64,000 nt of DNA from the NCBI GenBank assembly GCA_965279475.1, contig CBDIIA010000003.1, forward strand, positions 868,001 through 932,000. The letters are read 5' to 3'. Every line of letters starts with the position of its first letter. The stretch's first letter is position 1. Source of the DNA: Pseudorhodoferax sp965279475. GTDB taxonomy: Bacteria; Pseudomonadota; Gammaproteobacteria; Burkholderiales; Burkholderiaceae_C. Below are positions 23,502-31,427 of the stretch, one piece after another. Below the pieces are notes generated by a model. That model did not search any database. It worked only from the letters and a program-made list of their open reading frames with translations, and was not told the origin of the DNA. The position numbers were made by a program, and so were the translations under genes.

Positions 23502-23939
23502 TCAGGAGCAGAGCGTCGTGACCCGCTGCACCTTGGTCGCCATGATGTTCTCCAGCATCTCCGGGACGCCGAGCTTGCGGTCGCCCCAGTCGAGCCGCAT
23601 CACGATCTGGAACACGGCGTTGCAGGCATAGGGGTTCGCACCGTCGCGTTCGCACTGGATCAGCGGCTCCTCTTTCGGCACTTCGCTCAGCACGCCGCCC
23701 ACCACGCGGCACATCTTGAAGCCTTGCGCGTCGGCAGCGCGTGCCGCCTCCAGGCCGGTCTTGCCCGGCAGCTTGAGGCCGTCGACGAAGCGGGTGGCGG
23801 CTTCGGCATTGGCCGTCTGCGCCTGCGCCTGCGCATGGGCAGCGGGCAGGGCCATGCCCAGCGCGAGCAGCATGGACGCCGCCGCCCGGAAGCGGGCTGC
23901 GGTAAGGGGAGCGCGTCGTGCGCGGGTGAAAAGCGGCAT
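23502..23939 (-). CDS. Small secreted hypothetical protein
   Basis: The 145-residue product has a signal peptide (AAASMLLALGMALPAAHAQAQ, cleavage near residue 35) and a mature domain with four cysteines (near MCRVV, IQCERD, YACNA and the C-terminal TTLCS), which may form disulfides in the periplasm. I do not recognise a family. It is convergent with the HD-GYP gene, 20 bases between stops. ATG 23939 is preferred; an upstream ATG at 23975 would place extra residues before a normal-looking signal peptide. Confidence 0.65.
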   Translation of the reverse strand: MPLFTRARRAPLTAARFRAAASMLLALGMALPAAHAQAQAQTANAEAATRFVDGLKLPGKTGLEAARAADAQGFKMCRVVGGVLSEVPKEEPLIQCERDGANPYACNAVFQIVMRLDWGDRKLGVPEMLENIMATKVQRVTTLCS

Positions 23940-24047
23940 GTTCGGGTTCTCGCAAGGCGGTGCAGCGTGCACCAATGAAGGTCTACACGAGCACTATAGC
24001 GAGCCCGCCCGGGCCATGTGCCGCCCGTCCTGCAAGGCTGGCGCTGC

Positions 24048-24401
24048 TCAGGCCTGCACGATCGCCTGGAAGCCGCCGAAGATCATGCGTTTGCCGTCGA
24101 ACGGCATGTGGGCCGGGTCCGGCTGCAGACGCGGGTCTTCCATCGACTTCTTCATGCCTTCGTCGCGCACCTGGCGCGAGGGCCAGACGATCCACGAGAA
24201 CACCACCGACTCGTCGGGCTCGCGCTGCACGGCCATCGTGAACGAGGTGAGCTTGCCTTCGGGCACATCGTCGCCCCAGCATTCGACGACGCTCAGTGCG
24301 CCGTTGTCCTTGAACACCGCCGAGGCGGTCTCGGCCATCTTGCGGTAGGCCTCACGGTTGGCGTTGGGTACGGCCAGAACGAATCCATCGACGTAGTCCA
24401 T
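24048..24401 (-). CDS. DUF1428 family protein
   Basis: This 117-residue protein matches the DUF1428 family (dimeric alpha-beta barrel, PhnB/RNA-binding-like annotations): MDYVDGFVLAVPNANREAYRKMA at the start, VVECWGDDVPEGK in the middle and PFDGKRMIFGGFQAIV at the end. The biochemical role of the family is not established. A good ribosome binding site (AAGGAGAG) precedes ATG 24401. It is a single-gene unit. Confidence 0.88.
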   Translation of the reverse strand: MDYVDGFVLAVPNANREAYRKMAETASAVFKDNGALSVVECWGDDVPEGKLTSFTMAVQREPDESVVFSWIVWPSRQVRDEGMKKSMEDPRLQPDPAHMPFDGKRMIFGGFQAIVQA

Positions 24402-24640
24402 GCTGTCTCTCCTTGAAGTAGTGGGATCAACGGAAGCGGGTATCGAGGGCCGCCCCCTGTGGTACCGACGAATGGGGAGCGGGCCGATCGACACGAAGAT
24501 CGACAAGGAGGCGTGACAATTTGTCGTCGCTCGGGCCGACGTTCGGCAGAATATCGGAACTCCGGAACGGGCCGACAGCTGCAGTGGGCCAGTTGCGGGC
24601 ATCCCACCAGGATCGAAGCTGCACATGGATCAGGTAACCA

Positions 24641-25258
24641 ATGTCCATCATCACCTTCTTGTTTGCTGCGTTGCTCCTTGCAATCACGCCCGGCCCGGGG
24701 ATCGCCTATGTGGTTGCTCGGACCGTGTCCAGCGGGCGCCGCGAAGGGCTGGCCTCTTGTTTTGGCACAGGCATTGGAGGCATGGCACATGTTGTTGCCG
24801 CGGCGCTCGGTCTGTCAGTCCTGGTTGCGCAATCGGCGGCAGCGTTCAACGTCGTCAAATACGTGGGCGCGGCCTACCTCATCTTGCTTGGTATCCGCAT
24901 TCTGATGCGCAAGGAAGCTGCTGGCCCTGTTGAAGCTGGCGCGGCCAAGGGCGTGCATCGGGCGCTGTGGGAGGGTGTCGTCGTGGAGGTGTTGAACGTG
25001 AAGACTGCCTTGTTTTTCCTCGCTTTCCTTCCGCAGTTCACGTCGCCAGCGGAGCCCCTTGTCCCGCAATTGGTGCTGCTTGGCAGCATCTGCGTGGCGC
25101 TAAACACCGCTGTGGATGTAGTCGCCGTATTCGCAGCGCAAAGGCTGCTTGAGTCGGGACCAGCACGTGCCGCACGCGCTCGGTGGATGACGCGATGTTC
25201 AGGCGGGACGATGGTCGGCCTTGGCATCTTTCTCGGTCTTGCTCGCCGTGAATCGTAG
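24641..25258 (+). CDS. LysE/RhtB-family amino acid exporter
   Basis: The 205-residue membrane protein has the RhtB/LysE N-terminal signature (ITPGPGIAYVVARTVSSGRREGL region, residues about 15-37) and about six hydrophobic segments. Members export amino acids such as threonine, homoserine or leucine. Codon usage is visibly less GC-rich at third positions than in neighbouring genes (many TTG, CTT, GTT, GCA codons), which may reflect more recent acquisition. It is a single gene between DUF1428 and the lipoprotein hydrolase. Confidence 0.9.
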   Translation: MSIITFLFAALLLAITPGPGIAYVVARTVSSGRREGLASCFGTGIGGMAHVVAAALGLSVLVAQSAAAFNVVKYVGAAYLILLGIRILMRKEAAGPVEAGAAKGVHRALWEGVVVEVLNVKTALFFLAFLPQFTSPAEPLVPQLVLLGSICVALNTAVDVVAVFAAQRLLESGPARAARARWMTRCSGGTMVGLGIFLGLARRES

Positions 25259-25462
25259 GTCGGCTTCGGGCCCTTCAGCGGCTGTCGCCGCTCAGGGTTG
25301 ATGGCCGCAAAGCAGCCACTCCCGCAGCCAGCGCGCCCGCACCTCCACTCGATTTCATTGCGTGCCGGATGGACACGTCCCTGGTACAGACACCGCCTTG
25401 CCAGCGTATCCTCTCAGACCACTGAAGTCCCGTCGCCCGTTTCTTGCGTTCCTGGAGATTCC

Positions 25463-26815
25463 ATGTCCCATCTGACCCGGCGCCTCTTGCTGGCCGCGGC
25501 CGTGTTGCTGCTGTCATCCTGCGCCACCGCCCCTGTCCCCAACGACGCAGAGACACGCCCCCCCATCGTCTTCGTGCACGGCAACGGCGAAAACGCCGGG
25601 ATGTGGTTGACGACGATGTGGCGCTTCGAGTCCAACGGCTGGCCGCGCGAGCGGCTGCACGCCATCGACATGCCGCTGCCCACCGCGCGCGACGACGACG
25701 CGCGCGAACAGCCTGGTCGCTCGTCAACAGCCGAGCACCGAGACTACCTGCGCGCAGAGGTCGACAAGGTGCTGGCCCGCACCGGCGCGCGTCAGGTCGT
25801 GCTGATGGGCAACTCGCGCGGCGGCAACGCCATCCGCAACTACATCGCCAATGGCGGTGGCGAGAGAACGGTCTCGCACGCCATCCTGGGTGGCACGCCC
25901 AACCACGGTGTCTGGGCGGTTCCGATCGAGGGCCTGTCGGACCGCAGCGAGTTCGCGGGCCACGGCCCCTTTCTCAGCGCGCTGAATGCGCCCAAGAACG
26001 CCGGTGGCGACGAGGTCACCGGCCCGGTGCGCTGGATGACGGTGCGCTCCGACGGCAACGACAAGTTCGCCCAACCCGATGGCCTGTGGGTTGGCAAGCG
26101 CGGAGTGGCCACCGGCGTCACGGCCGCCGGCCCCGAACTGAAAGGCGCCACCAACGTCGTCATCCCGCGGATCGACCACCGAGAGACTTCGACCTCCGCT
26201 GCAGCCTTCGAGGCTGCTTACCGCTTCATCACCGGGGTCGCACCCGCGCGCAGCGACATCGCCTCCGAGCCGCGTGTGTCTTTGGCCGGCAAGGTGAGTG
26301 GCGCTGGCACCAACATCGGCTTGGCAGGTGCACGCATCGAGGTCTTCACCATCGACCCCCATACGGGCGACCGTCTCGGCCCGGCCTTCTACACCGCGGT
26401 GGTGGCCGCTGGAGGGGACTGGGGCCCCCTGGCGACCGACTCGCAGGCCCGCCACGAGTTCGTTGTCAGCGCGCCTGGCTACGCCACCACGCACTTCTAC
26501 CGCAGCCCGTTCCCGCGCTCGACCAAGGTGCTCAATTTCCGGCCCGAGCGTGTGCCCGAGGCCGACAAGAACGCGCCTTCTCTGGCCCTGATGACGCGGC
26601 CACGCGGCTACCTGGATCCGGGGCGCGACAAGATGGCCTTCGACGGCCAGTCGCCACCGCCGGGCGCGGTACTGGGCGCGGGTGTCGCAGTGTCGCGCAT
26701 CAAGCCGGTCGGGCTGCCGCGACCCCTGGTGGCCGAATTCAACGGCGAACGTGTTGTCGGACGTAGCTGGCCGCTGGCCGACAACCACGTGTCGGTGCTG
26801 GAACTGAGCTACTGA
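25463..26815 (+). CDS. Secreted lipoprotein alpha/beta hydrolase with C-terminal beta domain
   Basis: The 450-residue protein begins with a lipoprotein signal (RRLLLAAAVLLLSSCAT; lipobox LSSC with Cys at about 18), so it is likely anchored to the outer membrane. The hydrolase domain shows FVHGNGENAG, the nucleophile elbow MGNSRGG near residue 118 and PRIDHRET as the possible histidine loop. After about residue 270 comes a beta-rich region (VSLAGKVSGAG..NIGLAGARIEVF) resembling a carboxypeptidase-regulatory-like or transthyretin-like domain. The layout resembles secreted lipases or polyester depolymerases, but the substrate is not clear. CTGGAGATTCC gives the ribosome binding site for ATG 25463. 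Confidence 0.8.
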   Translation: MSHLTRRLLLAAAVLLLSSCATAPVPNDAETRPPIVFVHGNGENAGMWLTTMWRFESNGWPRERLHAIDMPLPTARDDDAREQPGRSSTAEHRDYLRAEVDKVLARTGARQVVLMGNSRGGNAIRNYIANGGGERTVSHAILGGTPNHGVWAVPIEGLSDRSEFAGHGPFLSALNAPKNAGGDEVTGPVRWMTVRSDGNDKFAQPDGLWVGKRGVATGVTAAGPELKGATNVVIPRIDHRETSTSAAAFEAAYRFITGVAPARSDIASEPRVSLAGKVSGAGTNIGLAGARIEVFTIDPHTGDRLGPAFYTAVVAAGGDWGPLATDSQARHEFVVSAPGYATTHFYRSPFPRSTKVLNFRPERVPEADKNAPSLALMTRPRGYLDPGRDKMAFDGQSPPPGAVLGAGVAVSRIKPVGLPRPLVAEFNGERVVGRSWPLADNHVSVLELSY

Positions 26816-27090
26816 CGCGCTTCGTCCGTGGACGTGCACGAAGCGGTCACTTGCGAACGTCTTCTCCTGGCCTGATGGAGTCGGCTTGGGAGACCGTTCT
26901 GCAGCGGTCGCCGTCATCTGCGATGGCCTGAGGGGTTTGCAGGCGTTTGTACGAAGCCGTCATTGGCTCACCCGTCGACAATGCACGACCACGCGGTCGA
27001 CGCAACGAAGACACGCCACATGGAGCCGCTTGCTTGAGGTCAGCCGGTCACCGCGGCGCCTCATCGCGATGGCCAGCGTGCTCAAGCTAT

Positions 27091-28242
27091 TTAGGCTTGC
27101 GTCGGGCCAGCGGGCATGTTGCCGCAGGCGGCGGTCCTGTTACGGCGGCGGGCCAAACTCAGCGACCCCAAGCCGACGAAGAGCAGAGCTGCGGTCTGCG
27201 GCTCGGGCACCGTCTGCGTCGGCGCGTCGGGCACCAGCAGCACGGAGACGCAGTCGGTCCAGACCGCTGAGATGTCTTGGGCCTTACAAGCCCGGGCACT
27301 GATTTCGCCCAGCTCGTTGATGCTGGTGGCGTCGACGATGTTCCAGCCGTCAACGAGGTCGGTGAGGTCGTTGAGGTACTGGAACTCGCCATCGCTGTAC
27401 AGGTAGCCCAAACCCGAGCCTATCGCGCCTTGCTTGCCGACAACCTGACCCAACTCGTTGATGCCGTTGACCAGCACGCTGCCACCTACCACCCCGCGAA
27501 TGGCCTCGCCCTGCGCGTTGTAGTGCGTCGTGTCGTCGCGGAAACTGGTGAGCACGCCCTGGTCGTAGAAGAAGCCGTTGTTGCCGTAGGAGCCGGCCAA
27601 CTGGCCCTCGTCATTCAATGCACCGGCTCTCAGTCCCAGGTACGGCAGGTACTGGACCTGGCCGTTGGCATCGATCAGGTTCACTTTGTTGCCTTGCGTG
27701 ACAGCCATGCTGCCGTTATCGCTGAGCGCGCCATACAGGCCCGGCTTCTGCGTAATCACCGCCCCGGTGGCGACGTCCATCCTGCCGCTGAAGGTGTCGT
27801 TGAAGAGCTCGCTGTACCACTGCACCGCCAGCTCGCCGTTGTTGTTGATGCCGGTGGGCGTCGTGTGCGCGTAGTACGGAAGGCCGGTGATGGGGTGGTA
27901 GGAGATGACATTCTGGCTCGCAAAGCTGCGCACGGCGCCGTCGTGATAGACGAAGTTCAGCAGTTCGGTGCCGTTGCCCATCACGCCATAGGCATCACCA
28001 GCGTTGTTCAAGCCGAGCAGATTCATTGACCAGCCCGCAGGCGCAGTGACCAGGTTGGTGAAGCTGCCGCTGCGGCTGTCGTACAGCTCGGTGCCCGACA
28101 CCGCCTGGCCCAGATCATTGAAGGCCGAGTAACTGCGCCCCTCAGGCAGCAGGTTGATGTGGTAGCTGACCGGCGCCGCTGCGGCTTGCAGCGTGGCCAC
28201 GGTCAGGGCAGTGGCGAGCAGGGTGGAGAAGGTGCAGTTCAT
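27091..28242 (-). CDS. HAF-repeat PEP-CTERM protein
   Basis: The 383-residue protein has a signal peptide (cleavage near AAAAP, residue 24) and repeated short units of the type N-x-x-G-x-A/V-x-G (FNDLGQAVSG, LNNAGDAYGVMG, INNNGELAVQ, LNDEGQLAGS, INELGQVVGK, INELGEISA), which are the HAF repeats of extracellular beta-propeller-like proteins. It ends with VPEPQTAALLF, a hydrophobic helix and ARRRNR, the PEP-CTERM signal, although about 15 further residues follow. Codon usage is less GC-rich than the window average. No exosortase gene is visible. Confidence 0.85.
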   Translation of the reverse strand: MNCTFSTLLATALTVATLQAAAAPVSYHINLLPEGRSYSAFNDLGQAVSGTELYDSRSGSFTNLVTAPAGWSMNLLGLNNAGDAYGVMGNGTELLNFVYHDGAVRSFASQNVISYHPITGLPYYAHTTPTGINNNGELAVQWYSELFNDTFSGRMDVATGAVITQKPGLYGALSDNGSMAVTQGNKVNLIDANGQVQYLPYLGLRAGALNDEGQLAGSYGNNGFFYDQGVLTSFRDDTTHYNAQGEAIRGVVGGSVLVNGINELGQVVGKQGAIGSGLGYLYSDGEFQYLNDLTDLVDGWNIVDATSINELGEISARACKAQDISAVWTDCVSVLLVPDAPTQTVPEPQTAALLFVGLGSLSLARRRNRTAACGNMPAGPTQA

Positions 28243-28694
28243 GGTGTTCTCGGAAGGGGATAGACGGGATGTGCTTGGCTAAGAGCCAGTGTCTCCAGCG
28301 CCCTGCACACCGTCTGTGATGAACGTCACCGAGCTAACTAAGGGTAAACCCTGATCTACTCCACAGTCGCATTCGCGCTGCCGCGTCCAGCGCGTCAATC
28401 TGCTTGGGAATCCGGCATCCGGCACCAGGCGAGTGGCTGGTTCTAGTCTTGAAGTTGGTGGACGGGCCGCCGGCGCTCAGCGGCTGTTGTTGGCGGCGAT
28501 GGCCGCCCAGGCCCTGAGCCGCGAACGACTGATCAGCCTAAAACAGGCGTCGGGCTGAACCACATCAGAGATCGCCATTGGCCGTGCGCCGGCATTGTTG
28601 GCGCTGCTCCAACTGGCCGGTAGCCGACCGCAGGAGTCCAGCCTTCAGGCACGCCTTCTGACATCGGCCCAGTCGGCGCGGGCTTGCCTGCAGC
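28243..28694. other. 452-base intergenic region, possible gene remnant
   Basis: This gap lies between two leftward genes. Around 28455-28560 a + strand frame reads AAGAQRLLLAAMAAQALSRE and ends in TGA, which looks like the tail of a protein but has no visible start or partner, and could be a decayed gene. I see no stable terminator, RNA gene or repeat. Promoter elements for the HAF-repeat gene should lie at its left end. Confidence 0.35.
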
Positions 28695-29177
28695 TCAATG
28701 AACCCGCAGCACCTCAAACTGCTGTCGGACAGGAGCGACCTGTATCCACACCTCATCACCCTCGCATTTGCCCAGCATGGCCCTGCCCAAGGGGGCTTCG
28801 CTGCTGATGACCTGAACGCGCTGAGCGCCGCTGACCAACTGCATGCTGCCTCCATCCGGCCCGAGAAAGAGCTGTTGCCGCTGGTCGTTGGAATCGACCA
28901 GGCAGACCAGCGCGCCGAGCTGTATGCCTTTGCTGGCGTCGTAGGGGCGCGGGCGGAATTGGCGCCAGTTGGCCATCGCCTGGCGGATGCCTTCTGCGCG
29001 CCGAGCCTGGCCGGTGGCCAGGTAGGCGGCCTCGAGTCCCAAGGTGTCGTACTTGTTTTCGGCGATGTTTTCTTCGTGCGTCGCCGTTTCATGGGCCGCC
29101 CGCACGGCCTGTTCGGCTTGCAGCAGGTCTTCGGCGAGCCGTTCCAGCACCTGCTGCTGCAGCAAGAATTTATCCAT
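28695..29177 (-). CDS. GreA/GreB-type transcript cleavage factor family protein
   Basis: The 160-residue protein has an N-terminal helical hairpin-like part (QQQVLERLAEDLLQAEQAV; EENIAENKYDTLGLEAAYL at about 48-66) and a C-terminal FKBP-like Gre domain (GALVCLVDSNDQRQQLFLGPDGG, VISSEAPLGRAMLGKCEGDEV). The latter PLG(R/K)AxxGKxxGDxV motif is diagnostic of Gre factors and Rnk-like relatives. It probably binds the RNA polymerase secondary channel, but whether the acidic tip needed for transcript cleavage is present is unclear. ATG 29177 is chosen; an upstream ATG at 29246 would add 23 atypical residues. Confidence 0.82.
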   Translation of the reverse strand: MDKFLLQQQVLERLAEDLLQAEQAVRAAHETATHEENIAENKYDTLGLEAAYLATGQARRAEGIRQAMANWRQFRPRPYDASKGIQLGALVCLVDSNDQRQQLFLGPDGGSMQLVSGAQRVQVISSEAPLGRAMLGKCEGDEVWIQVAPVRQQFEVLRVH

Positions 29178-29261
29178 GATGAAAGGGCGGCAGCTGGAAC
29201 AGACAGGGTGCAGGTTCTGATGATGAAGGGCACCACCCGCCTTCATGCGTGGCGTTCCGCC

Positions 29262-30188
29262 CTAACCCTGCCGGAACGGCTTGCCGATGGCCGCCGGCAA
29301 GCGGGCCGATTTTCCCATGCCGGCCAGCACCAGCAGCGCGGCCAGGTAGGGCAGCATCTGGATCACGTACGACGACACCGGCAGGCTGAAGGCCTGCACG
29401 CGCAGCGACAGCGCCTCGGCCGCGCCGAACACCAGGCAGGCGACCAGCGTGCCCAGCGGCATCCAGCGGCCGACGATGATCGCGGCCAGCACCAGGTAGC
29501 CGCGCCCGCCGGTCATGCCGTCGGTGAAGGTGCCGACCTGCTGCAGCGACAGCACCGCACCCGCCAGCCCGGCGAACGCGCCGCCCGCGACGATCGCGCC
29601 CATGCGCACCCGCACCGGGTTGGCGCCGGCGGCGAAGGCGGCCTGCGGGTTCTCGCCCACCGCGCGCAGCGTGAGCCCGGCCCGCGTGCGGAACAGGAAC
29701 ACCGCCACCGGCACGATGGCCAGCACCGTCAGGTAGGTGAGCGGCGGCTGCACGAAGAACAGCGGGCCGACCACCGGGATGTCCGACAGCAACGGAACCG
29801 GCCAGGGCTGCAGCGTCGGGATGCGGATCGCCGGGGCCTTGCCCTGGCCGACCACGGCGCGCAGCAGAAAACTCGTGAGCCCCAGCGCCAGGATGTTCGA
29901 GGCGATGCCGGTCACCATGTGCTCGGTGTGGAAGCGCACGGTCGCGACCGCCACCAGCAGTGCGATTGCCATGCCGCCGAGCGCCGCCGCCAGCAGGCCC
30001 AGGCCGATGCTGCCGGTGAGGTAGGTGCCGACCACGCCGAAGAACGCGCCGGTCAGCATCTGCCCTTCGAGGCCCACCGCGAAGGTGCCCGAGCGTTCCG
30101 ACAGGATGCCGCCCAGCGCCGCCAGCGCCAGCGGCGTGGCGATACGGATGCTGGCCGCGAGGAAGTCGGTCGCGAGAAAGAAATCGAT
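29262..30188 (-). CDS. BMP-type (nucleoside/purine) ABC transporter permease 2
   Basis: The 308-residue membrane protein belongs to the BPD_transp_2 family paired with BMP receptors, with IATPLALAALGGILSERSGTFAVGLEGQMLTGAF at the N-terminus and about nine hydrophobic segments. The start is problematic: a clear AGGAG at 30196-30200 is followed seven bases later by ATC (30186-30188), giving (M)DFFLATDFL, which is where family members usually start. The nearest in-frame ATG (30226) lies upstream of the ribosome binding site and would add 13 residues encoded in a repeat region. I take ATC as the likely start. It is the last gene of the importer operon. Confidence 0.85.
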   Translation of the reverse strand: MDFFLATDFLAASIRIATPLALAALGGILSERSGTFAVGLEGQMLTGAFFGVVGTYLTGSIGLGLLAAALGGMAIALLVAVATVRFHTEHMVTGIASNILALGLTSFLLRAVVGQGKAPAIRIPTLQPWPVPLLSDIPVVGPLFFVQPPLTYLTVLAIVPVAVFLFRTRAGLTLRAVGENPQAAFAAGANPVRVRMGAIVAGGAFAGLAGAVLSLQQVGTFTDGMTGGRGYLVLAAIIVGRWMPLGTLVACLVFGAAEALSLRVQAFSLPVSSYVIQMLPYLAALLVLAGMGKSARLPAAIGKPFRQG

Positions 30189-30264
30189 GTCAGTTCTCCT
30201 GTTGGCGCCGTTCGGCGCAAGGCACATGGGACCGACGTGGCCAGAAGCCGGGAACACCGCGGAA

Positions 30265-30305
30265 CCGGCTTTGCCGGGCCGCTGGTGTCGCCCCCTTGAG
30301 GGGGG
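30265..30305. repeat. Double hairpin in the importer operon spacer
   Basis: Between the two permease genes lie two adjacent hairpins: CCGGC-TTT-GCCGG (30265-30277) and CCCCC-TTGA-GGGGG (30291-30304). The combination resembles dispersed stem-loop repeats I recall from Rubrivivax-type and related Burkholderiales genomes. It may weaken expression of the downstream permease or be a neutral repeat. Confidence 0.6.
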
Positions 30306-30341
30306 ATTCGGCTACACGCAGTGAGCAAGAAACGGGGGTGG

Positions 30342-31427
30342 TCATTTCTCGGAACGGCCGATGGCGCAGAGAACGAAGACCATCGTCAGCCCCTGGATCA
30401 CCAGCACCAGCGACGATGGCACGCCCATCTGCCGCTGCATCGCCAGCGCGCCGGTTTCCAGAAAGCCGAAGAACAGCGCGGCCGGCAGCACGTACAGCGG
30501 ATTCAGCGCGCCCATCAGCGCGATGGCCACGGCGTTGAAGCCGAAGCCGGCCGAGAAGCCCTCGATCAGCCGGTAGTGGATGCCCAGGCATTCGATCGCA
30601 CCGGCCAGGCCCGCCAGGCCGCCGGCCGTCAGCATCAGGCCGAAGACCGCGCGGCCCGGCGACACCCCGGCGTAGCGGGCGGCCGAGGTGCTGGCGCCCA
30701 CCAGCCGCCAGCGAAAGCCCAGCGTGGTGCGCCACAGCACGAAGGCGGCGATGGCGGTGGCGATCAGCGCGAGCAACGCGCCGATGTGCAGGTCGGTGCC
30801 GGCCACCAGCTTGGGCAGCCAGGCGTTGGGCTCGAACTGCGGCGTCTGCGGGAACCCGGCGCCCACTTCGCCCATCGCGCCGTGTAGCACTTCGGACACG
30901 ATCAGCAGCGCGACGAAGTTCATCAGCAGCGTGACCAGCACCTCGTGCACGCCGCGTGTTACGCGGATGGCCGCCGCCACGCCGGCCCAGGCCGCGCCGC
31001 TGGCGGTGCCGGCGGCCAGGCAGGCCGGGATCAGCAGCCAGCCCGGCCAGGCGCTGGCGTACAGCGCCACGGCCGCGGCCGCCACGCCGCCGAGCGCGAT
31101 CTGGCCCTCGGCACCGATGTTGATGACCTGCCCGCGGAAACACAGCGCGATGCCGATCGCGCACAGCAGGTAGGGGGTGGTCTTGTTCAACCCGACGATC
31201 ACGCGGTCCCACGAGCCGAAGGCGCCGAGCACGAGGTGGCCGTAGGCCTCGATCGGGTTCTTGCCGGCCATCAGGATCAGCAGCGAGGTGATGACCAAGG
31301 CCAGCCCGATCGAGGTGGCGGCGCGCAGCAGTGGCTGCGCGCCGCGCGCCTTCAGCGGCCAGGCGCGCAGGCCGGCCGGTGCCACAGGGACGGCGGCCAC
31401 GGGTGTGGGCTCCAGCGTGGTGCTCAT
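30342..31427 (-). CDS. BMP-type (nucleoside/purine) ABC transporter permease 1
   Basis: The 361-residue membrane protein is the larger permease of the BMP-receptor ABC type: a cytosolic proline-rich N-terminus, then LVITSLLILMAGKNPIEAYGHLVLGAFGS and CFRGQVINIGAEGQIALGG, which is the conserved family segment, with about ten hydrophobic helices. It pairs with the permease at 29262 and the double ATPase upstream. Its ATG overlaps the ATPase stop by four bases (ATGA, 31424-31427). Family members transport nucleosides, xanthine/guanine-type purines, or autoinducer-like sugars. Confidence 0.9.
   Translation of the reverse strand: MSTTLEPTPVAAVPVAPAGLRAWPLKARGAQPLLRAATSIGLALVITSLLILMAGKNPIEAYGHLVLGAFGSWDRVIVGLNKTTPYLLCAIGIALCFRGQVINIGAEGQIALGGVAAAAVALYASAWPGWLLIPACLAAGTASGAAWAGVAAAIRVTRGVHEVLVTLLMNFVALLIVSEVLHGAMGEVGAGFPQTPQFEPNAWLPKLVAGTDLHIGALLALIATAIAAFVLWRTTLGFRWRLVGASTSAARYAGVSPGRAVFGLMLTAGGLAGLAGAIECLGIHYRLIEGFSAGFGFNAVAIALMGALNPLYVLPAALFFGFLETGALAMQRQMGVPSSLVLVIQGLTMVFVLCAIGRSEK

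Noticed and set aside
28565..29236. Alternative - strand frame of 223 codons overlapping the Gre-like gene
   Set aside because: The overlapping frame from 29177 has the diagnostic PLGRAMLGK Gre motif, and the alternative is a Ser/Arg-rich shadow.
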